The notes below the pieces were generated by a model that worked only from the letters and a program-made list of their open reading frames with translations, was not told the DNA's origin and searched no databases. Made by a program: the position numbers and the translations under genes. This document shows positions 8,568 through 15,275 of a stretch of 37,645 nucleotides of DNA, in pieces (the stretch's first letter is position 1; each line of letters starts with the position of its first letter). This stretch comes from Agromyces sp. (lineage in GTDB: Bacteria; Actinomycetota; Actinomycetes; Actinomycetales; Microbacteriaceae): positions 1 to 37,645 of the forward strand of contig JAPSJT010000007.1 of NCBI GenBank assembly GCA_031178045.1. The letters are read 5' to 3'.

Positions 8568-8589
8568 ATGTCGCGGGCTGCACCGCCAA
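8560..8589 (-). promoter_or_regulatory. Candidate rplS promoter
   Basis: On the minus strand TTGGCG (8584-8589) and CACAAT (8560-8565) are 18 nt apart, each matching four of six consensus positions. The predicted transcript starts near 8553 and has a leader of about 125 nt. The -10 hexamer lies inside the 8547-8567 palindrome, so a dimeric repressor bound there would block initiation. This is assigned by eye only. Confidence 0.4.
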
Positions 8590-8627
8590 AGCGAGGGCGG
8601 GCGGATGCCGCGTCGGCGCGCCCTGCG

Positions 8628-9158
8628 TCAGTCGCGGACCTCGGGAACGATGATGACGTCGCCGTCGCCGTCGCCGTCGTCGAACGGCGGCCGTCGGCCG
8701 GTCGTGCCGCCGGAGGAATCCGGACGCAGCCCGGCCGCGCCCGTCTGCTGGGCGGCGAGGCGTTCGAACTCGTTCATCGTCGCCTGCACCCGACGCGCAC
8801 CGTCGGTCACGAGCTGCCACACCGCCACCCAGAACGCGGCGACGCCGAGGAGGATCGCGAGCACGCCGAAGATGGTGGCGCTCGCGCCGTAGAAGCCGAT
8901 ACCGATGATCGAGGCGTGCCAGGCGCCGATGACGCCGACGTCGATCCACGATGCCGCGCGCTCCGCCCGCACCGCGGGCCGCACACGCACGAGGAGGGCC
9001 ACGATCGCGAGCGCGACCGCCGAGACCGGCACGACCACGACGAGGCCGAGCGTGCCCCACCCACCGCCGCCGAAGACGGCCCAGCCGACTGCGAGCCAGA
9101 CGGGAAGCACGATCGCCGCCGGCCCGAGCCAGCCGAAGAACGCGCGCCGCAGGAACAT
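8628..9158 (-). CDS. Hypothetical four-helix membrane protein
   Basis: A 176-residue protein that I cannot place in a named family. Four hydrophobic helices are visible: about 8-29, 34-58, 72-91 and 93-117. A cytosolic tail follows, with an amphipathic stretch (120-140) and then a disordered acidic end rich in DG repeats (about 158-170). The ATG at 9158 lies 81 nt from the divergent map gene. Its role is unknown; the position between rplS and map suggests membership of the same conserved block rather than recent gain. Confidence 0.75.
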   Translation of the reverse strand: MFLRRAFFGWLGPAAIVLPVWLAVGWAVFGGGGWGTLGLVVVVPVSAVALAIVALLVRVRPAVRAERAASWIDVGVIGAWHASIIGIGFYGASATIFGVLAILLGVAAFWVAVWQLVTDGARRVQATMNEFERLAAQQTGAAGLRPDSSGGTTGRRPPFDDGDGDGDVIIVPEVRD

Positions 9159-9239
9159 GTCGACAGCGTAACGCCGGACGTCTCCGCGCGCGCCGGGTGT
9201 TCACTCAGGGCGGAGCCGACAGAATGGTGGGCGGAGAGG

Positions 9240-10013
9240 ATGAGCGTGATCGAACTGAGGACCCCTGCCGAGATCGAGCAGATGCGGCCGGCGGGCCGCT
9301 TCGTGGCGAGCGTGCTGGAGGCGACGGCCGCCGCCGCTGCGGTCGGCGTGAACCTGCTCGAGCTCGACGCGCTCGCCCACGAGATGATCCGATCGGCCGG
9401 CGCCGAGAGCTGCTACATCGACTACCACCCGTCCTTCGGAGCGAGCCCGTTCGGCAAGGTCCTCTGCACGTCGGTGAACGACGCGGTGCTGCACGGGCTC
9501 CCCCATGACTACCGCCTCCGCGACGGCGACCTGCTGAGCCTCGACTTCGCGGCCTCCGTCGACGGCTGGGTCGCCGATTCGGCCCTCTCGATCGTGGTGG
9601 GGACTCCCCGCGACGGCGACCTCAGGCTCATCGACACGACGCGGCGCGCGCTCGACGCCGGCATCGCCGCAGCCGTCCCCGGCAACCGCATCGGCGACAT
9701 CTCGCGGGCGATCGCCGACGTCGCGAAGTCCGCGGGCTACTCGATCAACACCGACTTCGGCGGCCACGGCGTGGGCCGCACCATGCACGGCGATCCGCAC
9801 ATCCCGAACAACGGCCGACCGGGCCGCGGCCTCCCGCTGAAGCCCGGCCTCGTCATCGCGATCGAGCCGTGGTTCCTCGAGACCACCGACCGCATCTTCA
9901 CCGATCCCGACGGCTGGACCCTCCGCAGCGCCGACGGATCCCGGGGAGCGCACTCCGAGCACACCATCGCGGTCACCGACGGCGACCCCATCGTGCTCAC
10001 CCAGCGCGGGTGA
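9240..10013 (+). CDS. map: Type I methionyl aminopeptidase
   Basis: Removes the N-terminal Met from nascent proteins. The 257-residue protein has all five metal ligands: D102 (SLDFA), D113 (VADSA), H176 (GGHGVG), E209 (IEPW) and E240 (SEHT), plus the substrate His H85 (HGLP). Length is normal for the short form without a zinc-finger extension. The ATG at 9240 follows GGAGAGG at short spacing. The frame is open far upstream, antisense to the membrane protein and rplS, which is shadow. A palindromic terminator (10015-10039) begins just past the stop and also serves nirD, which converges from the other side. Confidence 0.95.
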   Translation: MSVIELRTPAEIEQMRPAGRFVASVLEATAAAAAVGVNLLELDALAHEMIRSAGAESCYIDYHPSFGASPFGKVLCTSVNDAVLHGLPHDYRLRDGDLLSLDFAASVDGWVADSALSIVVGTPRDGDLRLIDTTRRALDAGIAAAVPGNRIGDISRAIADVAKSAGYSINTDFGGHGVGRTMHGDPHIPNNGRPGRGLPLKPGLVIAIEPWFLETTDRIFTDPDGWTLRSADGSRGAHSEHTIAVTDGDPIVLTQRG

Positions 10014-10014
10014 A

Positions 10015-10039
10015 CGGATCGGCCGGCCCGGCCGATCCG
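10015..10039. terminator. Bidirectional terminator, 25-nt near-perfect palindrome
   Basis: Arms 10015-10026 and 10028-10039 are exact 12-bp complements around one central C. It occupies almost the whole 33-nt gap between the converging map and nirD stops, so it can fold in both transcripts. No U-run follows on either side, typical of GC-rich actinobacterial terminators. It also marks the left edge of the nitrate cluster. Confidence 0.65.
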
Positions 10040-10046
10040 GGGGGCG

Positions 10047-10397
10047 TCATCCCTCGAGCTCGACCTCGATCATGCCGCCGACGATGCGCGTGCGGTACGT
10101 GCGGAGGGCGAGCGAGCCGTCGGTGAAGCACTCGCCCGTTCCGAGGTCGTAGACCTCTTTATGCAGGGGCGACGCGATCGTCGGCCGATCGCCGCGTGAT
10201 CCGACGATGCCGCGCGCCATGACCGGCGCGCCCGTGTGCGGGTCGTGGTGATCCACGGCGTACACCTCCTCCTCCGAGATCCGAACGAGGGCGATCTGGC
10301 GGGTGCCGATGAGGGCGACCTCGCCCCAGCCCGGCTCCAGGTCGGCGAGCTCGCACGTGGCCACCCACGTCGTCGTCATCTCCATGGTCGGTGTCAT
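10047..10397 (-). CDS. nirD: Nitrite reductase (NADH) small subunit
   Basis: Small subunit of the cytoplasmic siroheme nitrite reductase NirBD. The 116-residue protein has the NirD version of the Rieske fold: the strands HHDPHTGAPVMARGIVG and ASPLHKEVYDLGTGEC are present. The Cys ligands of true Rieske proteins are missing, as expected for NirD, which carries no cluster. The ATG at 10397 has AGAGGAG 6-7 nt upstream. Unusually it is divergent from nirB rather than downstream of it, and has its own GlnR-like promoter (10422-10475) with a leader of only about 18 nt. It converges on map across a palindromic terminator. Confidence 0.93.
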   Translation of the reverse strand: MTPTMEMTTTWVATCELADLEPGWGEVALIGTRQIALVRISEEEVYAVDHHDPHTGAPVMARGIVGSRGDRPTIASPLHKEVYDLGTGECFTDGSLALRTYRTRIVGGMIEVELEG

Positions 10398-10421
10398 CCC
10401 GGCTCCTCTCGTCGTGCTGCG

Positions 10422-10475
10422 ACGGTACGTCGGGGGTGTTTCGGCCGCGGCATCCGAGTGTTTCCCCGAGGTGAA
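10422..10475 (-). promoter_or_regulatory. nirD promoter with GlnR-like box
   Basis: Read on the minus strand: TTCAC (10471-10475), 6 nt, GAAAC (10460-10464), 6 nt, a weak middle element (10449-10453), 6 nt, GAAAC (10438-10442), then 10 nt and TACCGT (10422-10427) as the -10 box. The 5+6 register matches the GlnR consensus known from Streptomyces (gTnAc-n6-GaAAc-n6-GtnAC-n6-GAAAc). GlnR is the actinobacterial nitrogen regulator and controls nirB there. The same GAAAC-N10-TAnnnT design recurs upstream of nirB, narK and cbiX. Confidence 0.65.
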
Positions 10476-10524
10476 ACCGCCCTCACATCGAGGCATCGCG
10501 GCTGTGCGATCCCGTACAGGTGCG

Positions 10525-10567
10525 GTTACGTGCACGAAACAGAGCCGAAACGGCCCGGTCGTACGCT
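10525..10567 (+). promoter_or_regulatory. nirB promoter with GlnR-like box
   Basis: GTTAC (10525-10529), 6 nt, GAAAC (10536-10540), 6 nt, GAAAC (10547-10551), then 10 nt and TACGCT (10562-10567) as the -10 box. The first two elements are an exact gTnAc-n6-GAAAC GlnR half-box pair. Predicted transcription starts near 10574, leaving a leader of about 23 nt. No good -35 hexamer is present; the GAAAC boxes lie just upstream of the -10, which suits activation by an OmpR-type protein. Confidence 0.7.
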
Positions 10568-10596
10568 CGCTGCAATTCGAGCTCCGGAGGGCAGCC

Positions 10597-13206
10597 ATGA
10601 CCGAGACCACCCACGCGACGACGGGCGTGCGCGATGTCGTCATCGTCGGCGGCGGGCCGGCGGCGCACCGCCTCGCCGACAGCCTGCATGCTCGGGACAC
10701 CGATCACGCACTGCGCGTGACGGTCGTGGGCGAGGAGCTCCACGCCCCGTACGACCGCGTCGCGCTCAGCACGAGGCTCGCGGATGCCGCGACCGACCTC
10801 ACCCTCCAGCCGACCTCGATGTGGGATGGCGAGCGGATCCGGCTGATCACGGGCGAGCGAGTCGACGCGGTCGATGCCGTCGCCCGCACGGCGACGACCT
10901 CGGCCGGAACCGTGCTGCACTGGGACGAACTCGTGCTCGCGACGGGCTCGAGCGCGCCCGTCCCCGACCTTCCGGGCCGCGAGCATGCGCGGGTCTACCG
11001 CACGATCGACGACGTCGACGCGCTCGTCGCCGAGTCGCGTGAGCTCGCGGAGCGGCACGGCCGTCCGGCGCGCGTGCTCGTCGCCGGTGGCGGCCTGCTC
11101 GGGCTCGAGGCCGCGGGCGGACTGGCGAAGCTCGGTGCGGATGCCGCGGTGGTGCACTCCGGGCGCTGGCTCATGTCCGCCCAGCTCGACGAGGGCGCCG
11201 GCCGTGCGCTCGGCCGCATCATCGCGGGCCAGGGCATCGCGCTCCATCTCGGCATCCGCCCGTCGTCGATCCTCGTGGAGGACGGTGCCGTCGTCGGCGT
11301 CGAGTTCACCGACGGATCGCGCACCGATGTCGACCTCGTCATCTTCGCGATCGGCATCAGCCCGCGCGACGAGCTCGCACGCCAGCTCGGACTCGAGCTC
11401 GGCCCGCGCGGCGGCGTCGCGATCGACACGGCGTGCGCGGCATCCGCCCCGCACATCTGGGCGATCGGCGAGGTCGCGAGCTTCGAGGGCCGCTGCACCG
11501 GCCTCGTCGCCCCGGCGAACGCGATGGCCGAGGTGGTCGCCGATCGCCTGCTCGGCGGCGCGGCCGAGTTCACGAGCGTCGACGACGCCACGAAGCTGAA
11601 GCTCTCCGGAGTCGACGTCGCAAGCTTCGGCGACGCGCTCGCCCGCACCGAGCAGGCCCTCGAGATCGTCTACGCGGACCCCGCTCGCGGGCTCTACCAG
11701 AAGCTCGTGATGACCGATGACGCGAAGACGCTGCTCGGCGGCATCTTCGTCGGGGATGCCTCCCCCTACGCGTCATTGCGGCCCCTGCTCGGCACCCAGC
11801 TCTCGAGCGAGCCGGCCGCCTACCTCTCCGCCTCGGGCATGGAGGCCCCCGCCGGCGACGAGCTGCCCGCGGCGGCGCTCGTGTGCGCGTGCAACAACGT
11901 CACCGCCGGCACGATCCGCGACGCGGTGAACGGCACCGAGCACGCCGACGGGTGCACCGAGCTCGGGGCGCTCAAGACCTGCACGCGGGCGGGAACGCAG
12001 TGCGGCTCGTGCGTTCCGCTCGTGAAGAAGCTCCTCGAGGCCGAGCTGAAGAAGTCGGGCGTGACGCCCTCGCGAGCCCTCTGCGAGCACTTCGAGCTCT
12101 CGCGTCAGGAGCTCTTCGAGTCGATCCGCGTGCTCGAGCTCACCTCGTTCGACGAGATCATCGCTCGATTCGGCACGGGCCGCGGCTGCGATGTCTGCAA
12201 GCCCGTCGTCGGGTCGATCCTCGCCGCACAGCACGGCTCGTACATCCTCGACGGCGGTCGCGGCGGCCTGCAGGACACGAACGACCGTGCGATGGCGAAC
12301 ATGCAGAAGGACGGCACCTACTCGGTCGTGCCGCGCATTCCGGCCGGTGAGATCACGCCGCAGAAGCTCGCCGTGATCGCGCAGGTCGCCACCGACTTCG
12401 ATCTCTACACGAAGATCACGGGCGGCCAGCGCATCGATCTCTTCGGAGCACGCCTCGACCAGCTGCCCGAGATCTGGAAGCGGCTCGTCGATGCCGGATT
12501 CGAGTCGGGGCAGGCCTACGGCAAGGCGCTGCGCAACGTGAAGAGCTGCGTGGGCTCGACCTGGTGCCGCTACGGCGTGCAGGACTCGGTCGCCATGGCC
12601 GTGCAGCTCGAGCTCCGCTACCGCGGCCTGCGCTCCCCGCACAAGCTGAAGTTCGGTGTCTCGGGATGCGCGCGGGAGTGCGCCGAAGCCCGCGGCAAGG
12701 ACGTCGGCGTCATCGCGACCGACCAGGGCTGGAACATGTACGTCGGCGGCAACGGCGGCTTCCAACCGGCGCATGCCCAACTGCTCGCGAGCGACCTCGA
12801 CGACGAGACCCTGCTGCGCTACATCGACCGCTACATCATGTACTACATCCGTACCGCGGACCGGCTCCAGCGCACCGCGCGCTGGATCGAGGACATCGAG
12901 GGCGGCCTCGACCATGTCCGCGATGTCGTCGTGAACGACTCCCTCGGTCTCGCCGACGAACTCGAGCGGGCCATGGCGAAGCACGTCGACACCTACGAGG
13001 ACGAGTGGGCCGCGACGCTCGCCGACCCCGAGCGGCTGCGACGGTTCCGATCATTCGTCAACGCGCCGAACCAGCCCGACCCCTCGGTCGCCCGTGTCCC
13101 CGACGAGCGCGGCCAGTTCCGACCCGCGACCGCCGAGGAGCGGGAGCGCGGCGAGGCGGTGCTCGTCGCCGGCACCACGATCCCGGTCCGGGGGGCGGAC
13201 GCGTGA
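10597..13206 (+). CDS. nirB: Nitrite reductase (NADH) large subunit
   Basis: Reduces nitrite to ammonium with NAD(P)H in the cytosol. The 869-residue protein is full length. Domains: FAD/NAD(P) binding (about 12-320, with VVIVGGGPAAHR and VLVAGGGLLGLEAA), a NirB-type bridging region, a BFD-like [2Fe-2S] domain with C430, C432, C469 and C472, and a second Cys pair (C531, C534). The sulfite/nitrite reductase hemoprotein domain follows (about 590-810), with siroheme/[4Fe-4S] ligands C651, C657, C691 and C695 (SCVGSTWCRYG, SGCARECAEARG). The first dinucleotide loop reads GGGPAA instead of GxGxxG. The ATG at 10597 has CGGAGGG 7 nt upstream. The stop overlaps cobA by 4 nt. Siroheme comes from the cobA, HemD-like and CbiX proteins encoded alongside. 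Confidence 0.97.
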   Translation: MTETTHATTGVRDVVIVGGGPAAHRLADSLHARDTDHALRVTVVGEELHAPYDRVALSTRLADAATDLTLQPTSMWDGERIRLITGERVDAVDAVARTATTSAGTVLHWDELVLATGSSAPVPDLPGREHARVYRTIDDVDALVAESRELAERHGRPARVLVAGGGLLGLEAAGGLAKLGADAAVVHSGRWLMSAQLDEGAGRALGRIIAGQGIALHLGIRPSSILVEDGAVVGVEFTDGSRTDVDLVIFAIGISPRDELARQLGLELGPRGGVAIDTACAASAPHIWAIGEVASFEGRCTGLVAPANAMAEVVADRLLGGAAEFTSVDDATKLKLSGVDVASFGDALARTEQALEIVYADPARGLYQKLVMTDDAKTLLGGIFVGDASPYASLRPLLGTQLSSEPAAYLSASGMEAPAGDELPAAALVCACNNVTAGTIRDAVNGTEHADGCTELGALKTCTRAGTQCGSCVPLVKKLLEAELKKSGVTPSRALCEHFELSRQELFESIRVLELTSFDEIIARFGTGRGCDVCKPVVGSILAAQHGSYILDGGRGGLQDTNDRAMANMQKDGTYSVVPRIPAGEITPQKLAVIAQVATDFDLYTKITGGQRIDLFGARLDQLPEIWKRLVDAGFESGQAYGKALRNVKSCVGSTWCRYGVQDSVAMAVQLELRYRGLRSPHKLKFGVSGCARECAEARGKDVGVIATDQGWNMYVGGNGGFQPAHAQLLASDLDDETLLRYIDRYIMYYIRTADRLQRTARWIEDIEGGLDHVRDVVVNDSLGLADELERAMAKHVDTYEDEWAATLADPERLRRFRSFVNAPNQPDPSVARVPDERGQFRPATAEERERGEAVLVAGTTIPVRGADA

Positions 13207-13979
13207 GCGGCCGGGTCACCCTCGTGGGCGGCGGCCCAGGGCGTGAGGATCTGCTGACGCTCGCGGCCGTCCGTGCCCTCGCCGCCGCCGACGTGGTGCT
13301 GTACGACCGCCTCGCACCGCACGAGGGGCTCGCCGGACTCGCCCCGAACGCCGAGCTCATCGACGTCGGCAAGCGTCCGGGACACCACGCGATTCCGCAG
13401 TCGGAGATCGAGTCACTGCTGGTCGACCGGGCGCTCGCCGGCCTCCACGCGGTTCGCCTGAAGGGCGGCGACCCGTACGTGCTCGGTCGCGGCAGCGAGG
13501 AAGTGCTCGCCTGCCACCGCGCCGGCATCCCCGTCGACGTGGTCCCCGGGGTCACGAGTGCGATCGCCGTGCCGGGAGCGGCCGGCATCCCCCTCACCCA
13601 CCGCGGCCTCAGTCATCTCTTCACCGTCGTCTCGGGGCACGCCCCGCTCACCGACGACGAACTCGCCCACCTCGCCGGGCTCGGGGGCACGATCGTCGTG
13701 CTCATGGGCGTGAACACCCTGCCGTCGCTCACGGCCGGGCTCGTCCGCGCCGGGATGTCGGCGACCATGCCCGTCGCGATCATCGAGCGAGGCTTCCGAG
13801 ACGACCAGCGCACGACGATCGGCGACCTCACCGATATCGTCACGACCGCCGGACGCGCGCGCGTGAGCTCCCCCGCCGTCATCGTCGTCGGCGAGGTCGT
13901 GCGTCTGGCCCACGACGGCGATGCGAGCGCCACCGAGCTCATGGAGCGCGCCGCCTCGCTCGGGGCGGTCGTCCCGTGA
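13203..13979 (+). CDS. cobA: Uroporphyrinogen-III C-methyltransferase (SUMT)
   Basis: Methylates uroporphyrinogen III twice, using SAM, to give precorrin-2, the first committed step to siroheme. The 258-residue protein has the tetrapyrrole methylase fold: VTLVGGGPGREDLLT at the N-terminus, the VRLKGGDPYVLGRGSEE substrate loop (about 88-104) and VPGVTSAIAVPG. It is a stand-alone SUMT, without the dehydrogenase/ferrochelatase part found in CysG. The GTG start overlaps the nirB stop (GTGA, 13203-13206), so it is coupled to nirB, the enzyme needing siroheme. The stop overlaps the hemD-like gene. Confidence 0.94.
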   Translation: MSGRVTLVGGGPGREDLLTLAAVRALAAADVVLYDRLAPHEGLAGLAPNAELIDVGKRPGHHAIPQSEIESLLVDRALAGLHAVRLKGGDPYVLGRGSEEVLACHRAGIPVDVVPGVTSAIAVPGAAGIPLTHRGLSHLFTVVSGHAPLTDDELAHLAGLGGTIVVLMGVNTLPSLTAGLVRAGMSATMPVAIIERGFRDDQRTTIGDLTDIVTTAGRARVSSPAVIVVGEVVRLAHDGDASATELMERAASLGAVVP

Positions 13980-15127
13980 TGACGGCGACCGTCCCGACGA
14001 CGGGACTCGCCGACTGCCCTCCCGGGTTCCGGCCCGACCAGCTCGAGGGGTTCCGGATCGGCGTGACGAGCGATCGCCGCTCGGCCGACCTGATCGACGC
14101 GCTCGCGCGACGGGGCGCCCAGGTGCTGCACGCCCCGACGCTTCGAATGGCCAACGCGATGTCCGACGACCCGGTGATCGCCGACACGCGCGCGATCATC
14201 GAGGCACGTCCCGACGTGCTGCTCGCGACGACGGCCTACGGCGTCCGTCGCTGGTTCGAGGTCGCGGATGCCGCCGGCCTCGGCGAGGACCTCGTCGATG
14301 CGCTCGCCGACACCGCGATCCTCGTGCGGGGGCCGAAGGCCCGCGGAGGCATCCGTGCCGCCGGCCTCAACGATGTCGGCATGAGCGCCGAGGAGACGAC
14401 GGAGTCGCTCATCGACGAGGTGCTCGCAACGCGTCCCGCCGGACTCACGGTCGCCGTGCAGCTGCACGGGTTCCTGAACCCCGCGCAACTCGACCGTCTC
14501 CGTGATGCCCACGACCGGGTGCTGACGGTGGAGCCGTACCGCTGGATCGAACCCGAGCCGGGCGATGAGCGGGTCGATCGGCTCATCGACGCCGCCTGCT
14601 CGGGCGGGCTCGACTGCATCACATTCACGAGCGCGCCCGCCGTGCACGCGCTCTTCGCCGCCGCCGAGGTGCGCGGGCGTTACGAGGACCTCATCGACGC
14701 GATGTGCGGACCCGTCGTCGCCGCGGCGGTCGGGCCGGTCACCGCGGCTCCCCTGATCGCCGCGGGCATCGACCCCATCCAGCCCGAGCGCTATCGCATG
14801 GGCGCGCTCATCCGGCTCGTCTGCGAGCACCTCGAGTCGCGCGGCGTCATCCGCCTCGACACGCGACACGGCCCGCTCGCGCTGCGTGGATCCGTCGTCG
14901 AGGTGAGCGGCCGTCGCGTGGCGCTCGCGCCGGTCGCGCTCATGATCCTCCGCTCCCTCGTGCAGGCGAGGGGTTCGGTGGTGAGCCGCGACCGGCTCGC
15001 CGCGGGCCTGCCCGGCACGAACGACGAGCACGCCCTCGAGGTCGCCCTGTCGCGGCTGCGACAGACCCTCGCCGTGCCCGGGCTCATCGCGACGGTCGTC
15101 AAGCGCGGCTACCGGATCGATGTGTGA
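13976..15127 (+). CDS. Uroporphyrinogen-III synthase fused to an OmpR-type winged-helix DNA-binding domain
   Basis: A 383-residue fusion. Residues about 20-275 form a HemD-like domain (LEGFRIGVTSDRRSADL, LLATTAYGVRRWFE, DCITFTSAPAVHALF), which cyclises hydroxymethylbilane to uroporphyrinogen III. Residues about 310-383 are a Trans_Reg_C winged helix like OmpR/PhoB (SVVSRDRLAAGLPG, HALEVALSRLRQTL, TVVKRGYRIDV), with no receiver domain. A protein of this architecture is known in Mycobacterium tuberculosis (Rv0260c), near nirBD. It may be an enzyme, a tetrapyrrole-sensing regulator or both. The GTG at 13976 overlaps the cobA stop by 4 nt; the ATG at 13979 (TGATG) is an equally good start. It is last in the nirB unit; narK follows after 148 nt with its own promoter. 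Confidence 0.9.
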   Translation: MMTATVPTTGLADCPPGFRPDQLEGFRIGVTSDRRSADLIDALARRGAQVLHAPTLRMANAMSDDPVIADTRAIIEARPDVLLATTAYGVRRWFEVADAAGLGEDLVDALADTAILVRGPKARGGIRAAGLNDVGMSAEETTESLIDEVLATRPAGLTVAVQLHGFLNPAQLDRLRDAHDRVLTVEPYRWIEPEPGDERVDRLIDAACSGGLDCITFTSAPAVHALFAAAEVRGRYEDLIDAMCGPVVAAAVGPVTAAPLIAAGIDPIQPERYRMGALIRLVCEHLESRGVIRLDTRHGPLALRGSVVEVSGRRVALAPVALMILRSLVQARGSVVSRDRLAAGLPGTNDEHALEVALSRLRQTLAVPGLIATVVKRGYRIDV

Positions 15128-15176
15128 CCGCCATGTACCCGGCCTCACACCGCCCGCCGGCTCGGGTGAGCAGGTG

Positions 15177-15230
15177 GAGACGCAGGGTTTACGACCCGAC
15201 CGATTCGCGGAAACACGGCCTGCATAGCGT
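15177..15230 (+). promoter_or_regulatory. narK promoter with degenerate GlnR-like box
   Basis: Elements on the 11-bp register: GAGAC (15177-15181), TTTAC (15188-15192), a weak ACCGA (15199-15203) and GAAAC (15210-15214), then 10 nt and TAGCGT (15225-15230) as the -10 box. The stretch from GAAAC through the -10 is nearly identical to that of the cbiX promoter. Predicted start is about 15237, leaving a leader of about 39 nt. The upstream half-sites are less conserved than at nirB, so binding may be weaker. Confidence 0.6.
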
Positions 15231-15234
15231 CGGT

Positions 15235-15255
15235 GTCACGAACCCCCACCGTGAC
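15235..15255. promoter_or_regulatory. Inverted repeat at the narK transcription start
   Basis: GTCACG (15235-15240) and CGTGAC (15250-15255) are exact inverted repeats separated by 9 nt. They sit at the predicted narK start site, immediately after the GlnR-like promoter. That position suits a repressor operator or a short 5'-end hairpin in the mRNA. I see no similar element at the other three nitrogen promoters. Confidence 0.35.
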
Positions 15256-15275
15256 CGACTCCACCGGAGGCACCG

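Noticed and set aside
8184-9239. Long plus-strand open frame upstream of map, as if map had a 350-residue N-terminal extension
   Set aside because: It is antisense to rplS and the membrane protein gene, is low-complexity Arg/Asp/Ala sequence, and the methionyl aminopeptidase domain starts normally at 9240.
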